A stretch of 36,488 nucleotides of DNA from an uncultured bacterium (GTDB taxonomy: Bacteria; Bacillota; Clostridia; Lachnospirales; Lachnospiraceae). The notes beneath the pieces are model-generated. The model did no database searches, was not told the DNA's origin, and saw only the letters and a list, made by a program, of their open reading frames with translations. The DNA is taken from assembly GCA_947647735.1 (NCBI GenBank), contig CANSLJ010000034.1, forward strand, positions 1 to 36,488. The letters are read 5' to 3'. Below are positions 23,959-32,395 of the stretch, piece after piece. Position numbers and translations under genes: made by a program. The stretch's first letter is position 1. Each line of letters opens with the position of its first letter.

Positions 23959-26004
23959 TCATTTGTTAACACAATGACTTAATTTCTCATAAAGTTCCTT
24001 TTGTTTTATATAGATTGGAATGGTATCAAGCTCCGCCCTGACAAGGATCTCCCTGCCGCCCTTCAAAACTTCCCCGGTGTGCAGATCTATCCAGTCTCTC
24101 TCCGGCAGATATACCTTCCTCTCCCTGCTGCCCTCTTCCGTCACCGGCGCCGCCAGAATATCCGGTCCCAGCATATACTCATCTTCCTGTTCCCAGGCTT
24201 CCGCGTCCTCCGGATAATCATAAAACAGCGGCCGCATAACAGGTGTTCCCTTTTCGTGTGCCTGTCTCATCTGCTCCATCAGATACGGGCGCATTCTCTC
24301 CCGCAGCTCCATATACCTTCTGCATATTTCATATACATCCTCCCCGAAAGACCACACCTCATTCGGTGAACCGCTGGTGTGATCCCAGCTTTTCGCATTA
24401 CCCGGAATGAATTCCTTCCCTTCCTCAGCGATCACAAGGGGCTTACGGAAACCGTGAAGCCGGAACACCGGACAGAACGTTCCAAACTCAAACCACCTGA
24501 TAAAAAGTTCCCTGAATTCCTCTGTCCGGATATCTCCTCCGTGAAATCCGCCGATATCTGTGGTCCACCAGGGCAGCCCCGACAATCCGATATTCATACC
24601 GGCAGTCACCTGATTCTTAAGACTGCTGAACTCCGAAGCCACATCTCCCGTCCAGACCAGCGCGCCATAGCGCTGAGAACCCGCCCAGGCACACCGCACA
24701 AGGCTTAAGATATCCTCCTCACCCTCTCGCTCTCTGCCCTCATACACCATCCGGGCAAATTCCTTCGGGTAGATATTGCCTGCCTCCTTGTGGCTCCCCG
24801 CATAGGTTCTGTAGTTCTCATACTCATATTTTGTCACTTCCGGCTCACATTCGTCCAGCCAGAAAAGCCTGATACCCTTGTCATAATAGTTCTGTTTCAG
24901 CTTCCGCCATACAAACTCTCTCGCCTCCGGGTTCGTTGCATCCATATAGGTATCCTTGTTTTTAATACCCATTCTCGGCCCCATCTCCGTCCGGATCAGG
25001 TACCCCATCTCCTCCATATGCAGGAAGTTCTCGCTTTCCTCTTCCACCGTAGGCCAGACCGAAACCATAAGCTGAATACCCATCTCCGAAAGTTCTTTTA
25101 CCATCGCCTCCGGGTCCGGCCACAACCTCTCGTCAAACTGGAAATCTCCCTGTGCCGACCAGTGGAAAAAGTCAATGACCATAACGGAGACCTTCAATCC
25201 CCGGCGTTTATACTCCCTCGCCACCTGCAGCACTTCCTCCTGCGTGCGGTACCGCAGCTTACTCTGCCAGAAACCTGTTCCGTACTCCGGCATCATCGGT
25301 ACCTTTCCTGTCACTGCCGCATAGCTTTCCAGAATCTCCGCCGGCGAATCTCCCGCCGTGATCCAGTAATCCATCTGCCTTGTGGAATCCGCCTCCCACT
25401 CCGTAATATTCCTGCCAAAGGACGCCTTTCCGATCGCCGGATTATTCCAGAAAAAGCCGTATCCCCTGCTGGAGATCGTAAATGGCACTGAGATCTGAGA
25501 ATTTCGCTGGGAGAGTTCCAGCACACATCCCTTCAGATTCAGAAAGGGTTGTGAATACTGACCCATCCCGTAGAACCGCTCTCCCTCTCTCGCCTCGAAA
25601 CGGACCTTCAAACGATAGTAGTTTGTCCCATGATACGGTATAAAGGTCCTTGGCGCAATCTCCAGCGCATTGTCAGCCTCCCCCGGGGCGCTCTTTCTGC
25701 GGAAACGGTTTTTGTCGTATTCCTCCAAAAGAAGCCTGCCTTTTTGATCATAAAATTTCAGTTTTCCTGTACACAGCACTTCACATCGAATCTTACCGTT
25801 ACTGATCACCGCCGTATCGTCTTCGATACAGATCCTGGCATTTTCACCGCCCTCCGCATCTTCCAGCAGCGCGCTCAGTCCTTCATCGGTAAATCCGTTC
25901 AGCTGTGTCGCCCGCACCCTCAGCCCATTCGGACCAAAAGGTTCCAGGCACAGAAGTTCTTTATCGTATCTTCGATAAAGTTTTCCATCTTTTTGATAAA
26001 CCAA
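23959..26004 (-). CDS. GH31 glycosidase, probable alpha-xylosidase
   Basis: A 681-residue cytosolic family 31 enzyme. It has ERFYGMGQYSQPFLNLKG, YGTGFWQSKLRYRTQEEV, VSVMVIDFFHWSAQGDF, the nucleophile motif FWLDECEPE (Asp384), RCAWAGSQRYG, the acid/base Asp454 in WTGDVASEF, and PWWTTDIGGFHGG. The LDxxEPE form of the nucleophile motif with the FHWSAQGDFQFDE segment is closer to alpha-xylosidases than to alpha-glucosidases, so isoprimeverose or xyloglucan fragments are plausible substrates (inference). Translation appears to begin at TTG (26004) ten bases after AAGGAGGGG; no ATG is available. It is the first gene of an operon controlled by LacI-type operators. Confidence 0.9.
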   Translation of the reverse strand: MVYQKDGKLYRRYDKELLCLEPFGPNGLRVRATQLNGFTDEGLSALLEDAEGGENARICIEDDTAVISNGKIRCEVLCTGKLKFYDQKGRLLLEEYDKNRFRRKSAPGEADNALEIAPRTFIPYHGTNYYRLKVRFEAREGERFYGMGQYSQPFLNLKGCVLELSQRNSQISVPFTISSRGYGFFWNNPAIGKASFGRNITEWEADSTRQMDYWITAGDSPAEILESYAAVTGKVPMMPEYGTGFWQSKLRYRTQEEVLQVAREYKRRGLKVSVMVIDFFHWSAQGDFQFDERLWPDPEAMVKELSEMGIQLMVSVWPTVEEESENFLHMEEMGYLIRTEMGPRMGIKNKDTYMDATNPEAREFVWRKLKQNYYDKGIRLFWLDECEPEVTKYEYENYRTYAGSHKEAGNIYPKEFARMVYEGREREGEEDILSLVRCAWAGSQRYGALVWTGDVASEFSSLKNQVTAGMNIGLSGLPWWTTDIGGFHGGDIRTEEFRELFIRWFEFGTFCPVFRLHGFRKPLVIAEEGKEFIPGNAKSWDHTSGSPNEVWSFGEDVYEICRRYMELRERMRPYLMEQMRQAHEKGTPVMRPLFYDYPEDAEAWEQEDEYMLGPDILAAPVTEEGSRERKVYLPERDWIDLHTGEVLKGGREILVRAELDTIPIYIKQKELYEKLSHCVNK

Positions 26005-26031
26005 TTACTTTGTACCCCTCCTTGTTTTATA

Positions 26032-26047
26032 TTTAACACGTGTTAAA
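26032..26047. promoter_or_regulatory. LacI-type operator 1
   Basis: TTTAACACGTGTTAAA is a perfect 16-bp palindrome centred on ACGT. It covers the predicted transcription start of the GH31 operon (near 26044), where a bound repressor would block initiation. Confidence 0.75.
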
Positions 26048-26050
26048 CAC

Positions 26051-26079
26051 AAGATAACAATTCTTTCCTCAAATGTCAA
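26051..26079 (-). promoter_or_regulatory. promoter of the GH31-symporter operon
   Basis: The minus strand has TTGACA (26074-26079), a 17-base spacer and TATCTT (26051-26056). Operator 1 lies at its start point and operator 2 just upstream of its -35 box. Confidence 0.65.
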
Positions 26080-26095
26080 TGGTTTTAACCCATAT

Positions 26096-26113
26096 TTTTA
26101 ACACGTGTTAAAA
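26096..26113. promoter_or_regulatory. LacI-type operator 2
   Basis: TTTTAACACGTGTTAAAA is a perfect 18-bp palindrome with the same core as operator 1, centred 65 bp from it, a spacing suited to looping. Confidence 0.75.
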
Positions 26114-26155
26114 TTTCAGCGTTTTAGACAATTTCAGGCCTTTAGATTTGTCTAG

Positions 26156-26171
26156 TTTTCACGTGTTAAAA
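26156..26171. promoter_or_regulatory. LacI-type operator 3 (one arm degenerate)
   Basis: TTTTCACGTGTTAAAA keeps the core CACGTG and the right arm TTAAAA, but lacks the AA of the left arm. Its centre is 58 bp from operator 2, on the side of the divergent LacI gene. Confidence 0.55.
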
Positions 26172-26238
26172 AATCAATTTCTTTTTTCATGGTTATATGT
26201 TATACTCAGTAAGCAGTATATTGCTCCTGCTTTCCTGT

Positions 26239-26269
26239 TTGACAGATATCCAAAAACTTCAATTATAAA
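26239..26269 (+). promoter_or_regulatory. probable promoter of the second LacI gene
   Basis: TTGACA (26239-26244) is followed 19 bases later by TATAAA (26264-26269); ATTATA at 26262 would give a 17-base spacer. The leader to the ATG is about 75 bases. Confidence 0.5.
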
Positions 26270-26347
26270 GAGCAGAAACCTATAAAATTAATTTGAACAC
26301 CCATAACATATACTGTCAGTAAAATTTCTGAAAAGGAAACAATTGAT

Positions 26348-27409
26348 ATGGAAAAAAGATACGCAAGACTGACATTGGAAGACATTGCCAAAGAGATCAA
26401 TATTTCCAGAACCACGATCTATAAAGTGATAAACAACAAGGGCACCGTGAGCGAAAAAACAAGAGAAGCCGTTCTCTCCGCCCTCGAAAAATATCACTAT
26501 ACGCCAAATAATAATGCACGGAATCTGGCGATGAACCGCAGTTATGTGATCGCCCTGATCAATTACATCTCCACCGACGCCATCTATTTTTCCTCAACGA
26601 TAGAACAGGGCGTTCTGCAGGCAATAGAAAGCTACGGCGACCACGGGCTTGTCGTTAACCGTTATACTTCTCCTGTCAACCAGCCGGAAAAACAGATCAC
26701 AGATATCAAAAATGCTTACGATGCAGGGATCCGCCATTTTATCATTTCCGCAGCAGATCCCGATCTGCTCCTTCCTGTCATAAAAGATCTGAAAGCAAAG
26801 AACTGTATCGTCATCCTGCTCAGCAAGGCTATTCCCGATGCTCCGGCGGACGCCTTTATCGGCATCGACGATTATAAGAGCGGCAGGCTCGCCGCCCAGC
26901 TCCTCGGCAAAATGCTTCCCTCCGGCGGAAACCTGCAGCTCCTTGTGGCAAAAAAATCCCTTTCCAACTACGCCGCTACCACAGCAAAATTTCAGGGATT
27001 TCTTGACCAGATTTCCTCCTCTTTTTCGGGCATCTCACTTCTGCCCATCCTGAATGAACTGGACGGACGCGCATCCATCGATGCCTCTCTGACCGAAGCC
27101 CTGAAAACCCGGCAGATTCATGGAATCCTTGATCTAACCTACCGCCTGGACATTATTTCAGACATCCTGACCAGAGAAAAACGCACGGATATCCTTCTGG
27201 TCGGCATGGACTTATTCCCGGAAATAGAAAATGATCTGGCATGCCAGACCATTGACGCCGTTATCTTCCAGAACCTGAAAGCCCAGACGTTCCTCGCCTG
27301 CCGGCTTCTATTCGAATATATGTGCTATGGACAGAAGATTGAAAAGGATACCTGGTATTCCAAGCTGGAGATCGTGATGAGCGGGAATATGGAATATTTT
27401 CTTTCTTAA
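26348..27409 (+). CDS. LacI family transcriptional regulator of the GH31-symporter operon
   Basis: A 353-residue LacI-type regulator. Residues 8-30 form the helix-turn-helix LTLEDIAKEINISRTTIYKVINN, followed by KGTVSEKTREAVLSALEKYHYTPNNNARNLA, then a periplasmic-binding-like sensor domain (YVIALINYISTDAIYF, FIIGI DDYKSGRLAAQLLG region, GILDLTYRLDI). AAAAGGA lies upstream of the ATG. It is transcribed away from the GH31 operon, and three palindromes with a CACGTG core sit between them, so it very likely represses that operon and perhaps itself. The effector is unknown; a xylosyl-glucose compound is a guess from the neighbouring enzyme. Confidence 0.92.
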   Translation: MEKRYARLTLEDIAKEINISRTTIYKVINNKGTVSEKTREAVLSALEKYHYTPNNNARNLAMNRSYVIALINYISTDAIYFSSTIEQGVLQAIESYGDHGLVVNRYTSPVNQPEKQITDIKNAYDAGIRHFIISAADPDLLLPVIKDLKAKNCIVILLSKAIPDAPADAFIGIDDYKSGRLAAQLLGKMLPSGGNLQLLVAKKSLSNYAATTAKFQGFLDQISSSFSGISLLPILNELDGRASIDASLTEALKTRQIHGILDLTYRLDIISDILTREKRTDILLVGMDLFPEIENDLACQTIDAVIFQNLKAQTFLACRLLFEYMCYGQKIEKDTWYSKLEIVMSGNMEYFLS

Positions 27410-27414
27410 ATGCC

Positions 27415-27449
27415 GGCAGAATCTTTCCCGCATACGGGATCATTCTGCC
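27415..27449. terminator. hairpin between convergent genes
   Basis: GGCAGAAT (27415-27422) pairs with ATTCTGCC (27442-27449), and inside it TCCCG pairs with CGGGA around CATA. It follows the LacI stop by six bases and overlaps the stop of the convergent gene. No T run follows, so termination here is uncertain. Confidence 0.4.
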
Positions 27450-29152
27450 TCCCGCATCAATTCCACTTTACATTTCTTTTTCCAGCAGGCAATTCCATAT
27501 TTCACGATTCTCTCCATCCCGTCTTCCACAAGCCTTGCCGCATAATCCTTATCCCGAATCTGCTCCAAAGCTTCCCTGCATCCTGCCTCAAGATTGCCGT
27601 CGGATGCATATTTTATTTCTATGACAATTCCCAGATCATCCTCCGTTTCCACAAGAATATCGCTGTAACCTGTCCCCGATTCTGCATTGGAACTGACATC
27701 CCAATCCCCGCGATGGCTAAGCAATCCAAGTAAAATACCATGATAAAAATTTTCTTTTTTCTCTTTCCTCACAGCCGTATCCCGGATACTGATCGTTTTT
27801 TTCAGATACGCGTTAAACTGCCGCTCTGCCAGTTCCGCATCTCCACTGGCAAATGCCTCACAGAAGGCGTCCAGCTTTACCTCATCTTTCCTTGCCTCCT
27901 CCTGAAACCATTCCCGGATCTGCTCCACAAAGATCTGGCGGATCTCCCGATTCGGTATCACAAGCCGGCAGGCATTTCCCTCCATTTTCCCCTGCTTTGT
28001 CAGATAACCCGTTGTAAATAGCACACTCCAGATATTCTCAATATTCTGATACAACTCCCGATAAGTAAGTTCCTCTTTTATCTCCTTCCTGATACTCTCC
28101 CCGTCTATCAGCAGCTCAATCTCTCTTCTGGTACTCGCCTTTGCCATCCTGAGAAATTTTCTGATAATATCATTTCCGCTGGTATTGATCCAGAAAGCTT
28201 TTGGCCCGGCATCCGGTTCATCCCGCAGCAGATCAATATAATTGATCACATCCCAGGGACAATAAATATCCGTATTGCCGATATGAAAACCATCATACCA
28301 CTCCCTGATCACCGGGTAGGAATCTGTCAGATCATAATATTCCAGCATCTCCTTTACTTCGTCGTCAGAAAATCCAAAATATTCATCAAACCTGGCGTTG
28401 GAGACCGAGTATATTTTAAAATTATTTAACCCCGTAAAAATACTCTCCTTCGCAATTCTCAGACACCCTGTCAATACCGCAAATTGAAGACTGTCATTAC
28501 TTTTAAGGCATCTGCTGAACACTCCCCGTATCAGCTCTGTCATCTCATCATAGTATCCACTCCGATGTGCTTTATCTAAAGGTACATCATATTCATCGAT
28601 CAGCAAAATCACTTTCTGCCCATAATGCCGGTAAAGCAATTGGGACAATGTGCGCAAGCTTCCTTCCAGAACTTCATTTGGCATGAAAAATCCATACTCA
28701 CCATTCTGATCAACTTTTATCAACTGACTGTAGCGAAATTTTTCTTCATCATTAAGCTTTTCACTCTCCAGCAAAAACCGAAATCTGAGCGCCTCATCGC
28801 CAACCACAGAACACATCGCCGCCTTTGCACCCTCGAACGTTCCGGCGTCTATATCTTTTAATGTGATGGATATTACCGGAAACTTTCCCATATACTCCTG
28901 ACACAATTCTTTTTCTTCTGCGATCGCAAGCCCGTCAAATAGGGCGCTGTCAGACCCATATTCAAAAAATGTTTTGAACATACTCATATTCAGAGATTTC
29001 CCAAACCTTCTGGGGCGGGTGAACAGATTTACTTTCCCCCAGTTATGCAGCAGTTCTCCGATCAGCCCCGTTTTATCTATATAATAAAATCCCTTTGTTC
29101 GGATCTCTTTAAAATTTTCAATGCCGACCGGCAGTTTTTTTACTCTGTTCAA
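27440..29152 (-). CDS. AAA-ATPase-like / PD-(D/E)XK nuclease superfamily protein
   Basis: A fusion of an AAA-ATPase-like N-terminal domain with a C-terminal PD-(D/E)XK (PDDEXK_9) domain, a family expanded in gut anaerobes and of unproved function. The N terminus LPVGIENFKEIRTKGFYYIDKTG is the family hallmark; RPRRFGKS (residues 46-53) is Walker A and VILLIDEYDVPL Walker B. The end carries GYSDILVE and IVIEIKYASDG, giving the D and ExK nuclease residues. I place the start at TTG (29152), which has GGGAGG eight bases upstream and gives the usual N terminus, for 570 residues. ATG at 29182 would overlap the regulator stop (ATGA) and add ten residues. It is probably cotranscribed with the regulator upstream. 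Confidence 0.88.
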   Translation of the reverse strand: MNRVKKLPVGIENFKEIRTKGFYYIDKTGLIGELLHNWGKVNLFTRPRRFGKSLNMSMFKTFFEYGSDSALFDGLAIAEEKELCQEYMGKFPVISITLKDIDAGTFEGAKAAMCSVVGDEALRFRFLLESEKLNDEEKFRYSQLIKVDQNGEYGFFMPNEVLEGSLRTLSQLLYRHYGQKVILLIDEYDVPLDKAHRSGYYDEMTELIRGVFSRCLKSNDSLQFAVLTGCLRIAKESIFTGLNNFKIYSVSNARFDEYFGFSDDEVKEMLEYYDLTDSYPVIREWYDGFHIGNTDIYCPWDVINYIDLLRDEPDAGPKAFWINTSGNDIIRKFLRMAKASTRREIELLIDGESIRKEIKEELTYRELYQNIENIWSVLFTTGYLTKQGKMEGNACRLVIPNREIRQIFVEQIREWFQEEARKDEVKLDAFCEAFASGDAELAERQFNAYLKKTISIRDTAVRKEKKENFYHGILLGLLSHRGDWDVSSNAESGTGYSDILVETEDDLGIVIEIKYASDGNLEAGCREALEQIRDKDYAARLVEDGMERIVKYGIACWKKKCKVELMREAE

Positions 29153-29178
29153 ACCTGTTACCTCCCTCTTTCTGAACA

Positions 29179-29838
29179 TCATTTCTTTCTTTTACTAATA
29201 TATCTATAAATTGTAGATTCTGATATCTTTAACTGCTTCGCTATCTCAAAAACAGCTCCCTTCATCTGCGTTACCCCCTGATCATCTAATTCCCAGACTA
29301 TCTGCATTTTTTCATCCCGCGACATTCGTTCCGGTGCTATATCATAGTTCATGATCGTTGTCTCAATGATAGATTTTGCCAATGACACTATCGGAACATC
29401 CAGTGATTCTTCAATCTTATCTCTTTCCTTCTCTCCACTAATGATAAATCCAAAATTCATATCCTGGAACAGTCTCTTCACCGCCTCCGCAAATTGATTT
29501 GCTGAATGCGTATTGGAATTCAAACACAGCATACCAATAAGTTCTCCGTTATTTTTAATATAATAGGATGACGACAAATACTCCTTCTCCTTAGATACCG
29601 CCCGGTAATTAGCTTTAAAATCCGCTGTCATATAAAGTTTCTCATTTTTCACTTCCACTGCAAAGTCAGTCATAGGATCACCTATCTTTCTACCGGAATG
29701 GTGTCCATGAGCGATGGCAATGATAGAGTGCTCAGGATCGGAAAAATCATGTAACACCACTTCGACATTTTCTCCTAACGCACTGCCTAAAAAATCTACA
29801 AACGGGCGAAAAACACTTAAAATTTCCTGATTTGTCAT
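29179..29838 (-). CDS. YheO/DauR-like PAS-HTH transcriptional regulator
   Basis: The 219 residues match the YheO family: an N-terminal PAS-like ligand domain (about 8-115: RPFVDFLGSALGENVEVVLHDF, YYIKNNGELIGMLCLN) and a C-terminal helix-turn-helix (about 165-219: GAVFEIAKQLKISESTIYRYISKRKK). The E. coli and Pseudomonas relatives include DauR, which controls D-arginine use. An amino-acid-type ligand is therefore plausible. It is divergent from ridA, shares the intergenic region with it, and faces the lyase/transporter operon beyond. An 11-bp direct repeat in the shared region is a candidate binding site. Its own transcript continues into the AAA/PD-(D/E)XK gene. Confidence 0.9.
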   Translation of the reverse strand: MTNQEILSVFRPFVDFLGSALGENVEVVLHDFSDPEHSIIAIAHGHHSGRKIGDPMTDFAVEVKNEKLYMTADFKANYRAVSKEKEYLSSSYYIKNNGELIGMLCLNSNTHSANQFAEAVKRLFQDMNFGFIISGEKERDKIEESLDVPIVSLAKSIIETTIMNYDIAPERMSRDEKMQIVWELDDQGVTQMKGAVFEIAKQLKISESTIYRYISKRKK

Positions 29839-29871
29839 GTCTGAAAACCTCTTTTCAATTTTGATACTTTT

Positions 29872-29900
29872 ATCATAAACATATTTCCGATAATCCGCAA
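29872..29900 (-). promoter_or_regulatory. promoter of the YheO-like regulator
   Basis: The minus strand has TTGCGG (29895-29900), a 17-base spacer and TATGAT (29872-29877). The direct-repeat copy at 29884-29894 fills most of the spacer, so a protein bound there would block RNA polymerase. Confidence 0.5.
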
Positions 29901-29981
29901 GGAAACATTATAAATTTGTGCTCACCTATATTTGCTGTGAACTTTTACATCGTATTAATAATTATTTATTTTTCCGATAAT
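29884..29981. repeat. 11-bp direct repeat TTTCCGATAAT, two copies
   Basis: Exact copies lie at 29884-29894 and 29971-29981, 87 bp apart, one in each of the two divergent promoters (regulator and ridA). This arrangement is typical of a shared regulator site. Confidence 0.5.
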
Positions 29982-29999
29982 AATTTATTGCTTTTTCAT

Positions 30000-30008
30000 T
30001 GTTATAAT
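30000..30008 (+). promoter_or_regulatory. extended -10 promoter of ridA
   Basis: TGTTATAAT is an extended -10 (TGnTATAAT) with no clear -35. The gene starts 54 bases further on. Confidence 0.5.
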
Positions 30009-30062
30009 AGTATACTTGAATCACAAAAGATTTCTAAATTTAATATAGAAAGGATATTAATT

Positions 30063-30431
30063 ATGAAAATTATTTCTACAACAAATGCTCCACAGGCAAT
30101 AGGTCCTTATTCTCAGGGATACGAAAGCGGTCACCTCATTTTCATATCCGGCCAGATTCCTATAAACCCCATAAATGGGGAAATTCCAGAAGGCATTACC
30201 GCCCAGACAGAACAAAGCTGTAAAAATGTGGGCGCCATCTTAGAGTGTGCCGACAGCAACTTTGAAAAAGTCTTAAAAACGACCTGCTTTTTACATGATA
30301 TCAACGATTTTGCTGCATTTAATGAAGTTTACGCAAAATATTTTGTTTCAAAACCGGCAAGGAGCTGCGTCGCTGTCAGAGACTTACCCAAAAATGTTCT
30401 CTGTGAAATAGAAGTGATTGCCGAAAAATAA
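30063..30431 (+). CDS. RidA family enamine/imine deaminase
   Basis: RidA hydrolyses reactive enamines and imines such as 2-aminoacrylate, which PLP lyases release, to keto acids and ammonia. The 122-residue protein has APQAIGPYSQGYESGHLIFISGQI at the N terminus and the substrate-binding Arg100 in KPARSCVAV, ending in CEIEVIAEK. This is the canonical active form. AAAGGA lies eight bases before the ATG. The gene is divergent from a YheO-like regulator and convergent with an operon for a PLP trans-sulfuration-type lyase, which would produce just such intermediates. Confidence 0.93.
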   Translation: MKIISTTNAPQAIGPYSQGYESGHLIFISGQIPINPINGEIPEGITAQTEQSCKNVGAILECADSNFEKVLKTTCFLHDINDFAAFNEVYAKYFVSKPARSCVAVRDLPKNVLCEIEVIAEK

Positions 30432-30435
30432 AGAC

Positions 30436-30472
30436 AAAAAATCTCTTCAGTATTTTCTGAGGAGATTTTTTT
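30436..30472. terminator. bidirectional terminator between ridA and the permease operon
   Basis: A nearly continuous stem runs from the A tract at 30436-30441 through ATCTCTTCAG, loops at TATTTT (30451-30456) and returns through CTGAGGAGAT into seven T ending at 30472. It works in both directions for these convergent genes. Confidence 0.85.
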
Positions 30473-30500
30473 GCCCTTATCATTTCTTCTACGGTTTGTA

Positions 30501-31343
30501 TTAACCTTTTACTGCTCCGGCTGTCATACCTTCCACCACATATCTTTGCACAAACATAAACATGATTGCTGTGGGTAACAAGGCCAAAACCCCGCCTGCC
30601 ATAAGCGCTCCCCATTGAACACTATATTTTCCGATCAAAGATTTCAATCCAACCGGTATCGTCCACATATCCGGCGTATTGAGGAATATTGTACCTGCGA
30701 TCAATTCGTTCCACGCCCCGATGAACGCAAACACAAACACTGCGACAATACCGGAAAACATCACTGGAAGCACCACTCTCCAAAGTGTCTCCAGCCTGCC
30801 ACAGCCATCCACATAGGCAGCTTCTTCCAATTCATACGGTATCCGTTCAAAAAAGCTTCTCATCGTTACCACACAGAAAGGACAGTTTGTAATTACATAG
30901 TAAATAAACAATGCAATTCTCGTATTGATCAATCCCATTTTAGAAAACACTATATAAAGCGGTATGATCACAAGAATACAGGGGATCATTTGCGTCAGCA
31001 TGAAGAAGATCAGTACGCCTCCCTTCCCTTTAAACTTAAATCTTGCAAGTCCATAACCACCGAGAATTGATAAAAATACGATAACAATTGCTGACACTAA
31101 TGTCACAATTATACTGTTTTTCAAATAGGTACTGTAGGACAGCATACGAAACAAAGACTGGTAATTTTCCAGCGTAAAAGTCTCCGGAAAATAGGTTATA
31201 TGCTGTGTATTGACAATTTCCGGATTCGTTTTAAAAGAAGTTATCACCATCCAATAAATAGGCAACACTACGAGCAGTCCATAAAATGTAAGGACAATTA
31301 CGCGTATCACTGTTTCAATTCTTCTTGATGTTGTTCTTTTCAT
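30501..31343 (-). CDS. ABC transporter permease, MalG type (CUT1)
   Basis: A 280-residue inner membrane permease with six predicted spanning segments. The motif EEAAYVDGCGRLETLWRVVLPVM (about residues 186-208) is the EAA loop that docks the ATPase, and the N terminus RVIVLTFYGLLVVLPIYWMVITSFK is typical of the MalG-like carbohydrate group. It starts immediately after the stop of the MalF-type gene (TAG then ATG). No ATPase gene is in the operon, which is usual for this class in Firmicutes where one ATPase serves several importers. Confidence 0.93.
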   Translation of the reverse strand: MKRTTSRRIETVIRVIVLTFYGLLVVLPIYWMVITSFKTNPEIVNTQHITYFPETFTLENYQSLFRMLSYSTYLKNSIIVTLVSAIVIVFLSILGGYGLARFKFKGKGGVLIFFMLTQMIPCILVIIPLYIVFSKMGLINTRIALFIYYVITNCPFCVVTMRSFFERIPYELEEAAYVDGCGRLETLWRVVLPVMFSGIVAVFVFAFIGAWNELIAGTIFLNTPDMWTIPVGLKSLIGKYSVQWGALMAGGVLALLPTAIMFMFVQRYVVEGMTAGAVKG

Positions 31344-32267
31344 CTAAAAATCACCTGCCTCCTCATAATTACTTATTTTCAGAAAAACTACCGCATACAT
31401 GCCCAAAATCAGCATAAGCATCAATCCAAAAGCCCCTGCAAGGCCAAAATCATAAGCGGAAAATGCCTTTGTATAGATATAGGACGGCAGAGTCTGAGAA
31501 TAGTTTGCCGGTCCCCCTTCCGTCATAATAATAATCAGATCAAATGAATTAAAAATCCAAATTGTTCGTAAAAGAATCGTAATAATGATGGTTGGCTTAA
31601 TATATGGTACTGTGATAGAGAAAAATTTACGGAAAATCCCGCATCCATCAATATCCGCCGCCTCAAAAACATCATTTGGAATGGATTGAAGCGCCGCCAA
31701 AATCATAATGCCAAAAAACGGAATACCTATCCATATCATCGCTATCGTAACAACCAGAAGAGAAAGTCCCGGAGTTCCAAGCCATGCCGGTCCTTTTTCC
31801 ACGATATTAAGCTTTAACAGCAAGTCGTTCACTACACCGTATTCTCCATTGAAAGACCATCGAAATAACAACCCCACTACAAAAGCTGAAAAAGCCCACG
31901 GAAGAAATACAATAGATTGATAAATTCCACGCCCCGGAAATTTCTTCTTTAACGCCAATGCCAGGCCAAGTCCCAGAAAAAACTGTCCGGCGACAGAACC
32001 GATCACATAAATCAGAGAATTTTTTAGAATCAGGAAAAAGTCTCTATCTGCAAATAGTTTTCTGAAATTCTCGAAATCATTAAAATATATATCCGGATTT
32101 CCCAGTTTATAATTCTGGAAAGCAATAATGCAGCTCTTAATCAACGGATACCCAAACAGCAGTACAAGCGGAAGCAATACTGGAAGCATGAAATAATATG
32201 GCATATTCTTTCTTCTCCGACTGAGCGCTCCCATTGCCCTTTTTTCATCATTTGCCCTTTTACTCAT
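31344..32267 (-). CDS. ABC transporter permease, MalF type (CUT1)
   Basis: A 307-residue permease paired with the MalG-type protein that follows directly. It has FMLPVLLPLVLLFGYPLIKS as the first segment, IVFLPWAFSAFVVGLLFRW, the ATPase-docking EAADIDGCGIFRKFFSITVPYIKP and IIMTEGGPANYSQTLPSYIY, all standard for the MalF-like group. Length is typical without the large MalF periplasmic insert. A strong hairpin separates it from the binding-protein gene 128 bp upstream, so it is probably expressed at a lower level than the binding protein. Confidence 0.93.
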   Translation of the reverse strand: MSKRANDEKRAMGALSRRRKNMPYYFMLPVLLPLVLLFGYPLIKSCIIAFQNYKLGNPDIYFNDFENFRKLFADRDFFLILKNSLIYVIGSVAGQFFLGLGLALALKKKFPGRGIYQSIVFLPWAFSAFVVGLLFRWSFNGEYGVVNDLLLKLNIVEKGPAWLGTPGLSLLVVTIAMIWIGIPFFGIMILAALQSIPNDVFEAADIDGCGIFRKFFSITVPYIKPTIIITILLRTIWIFNSFDLIIIMTEGGPANYSQTLPSYIYTKAFSAYDFGLAGAFGLMLMLILGMYAVVFLKISNYEEAGDF

Positions 32268-32348
32268 ATAGCAGCTACCCCTTTCTATCAGTTATGGATC
32301 ATATACTTTCCATAGCGCCTGTATCATAACTTCAAAAGGCCTCTATGA

Positions 32349-32386
32349 AAAACTGCCGCTCTGTAAAGCAGCGGCAGTTTTACCGA
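32349..32386 (-). terminator. hairpin between binding-protein and permease genes
   Basis: AAAACTGCCGCT (32349-32360) and its exact complement (32370-32381) form a 12-bp stem with a 9-base loop. On the minus strand it is followed by a T run, so it should act as a partial terminator or a 3' stabiliser of the binding-protein message. Confidence 0.75.
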
Positions 32387-32395
32387 TCCACACTT

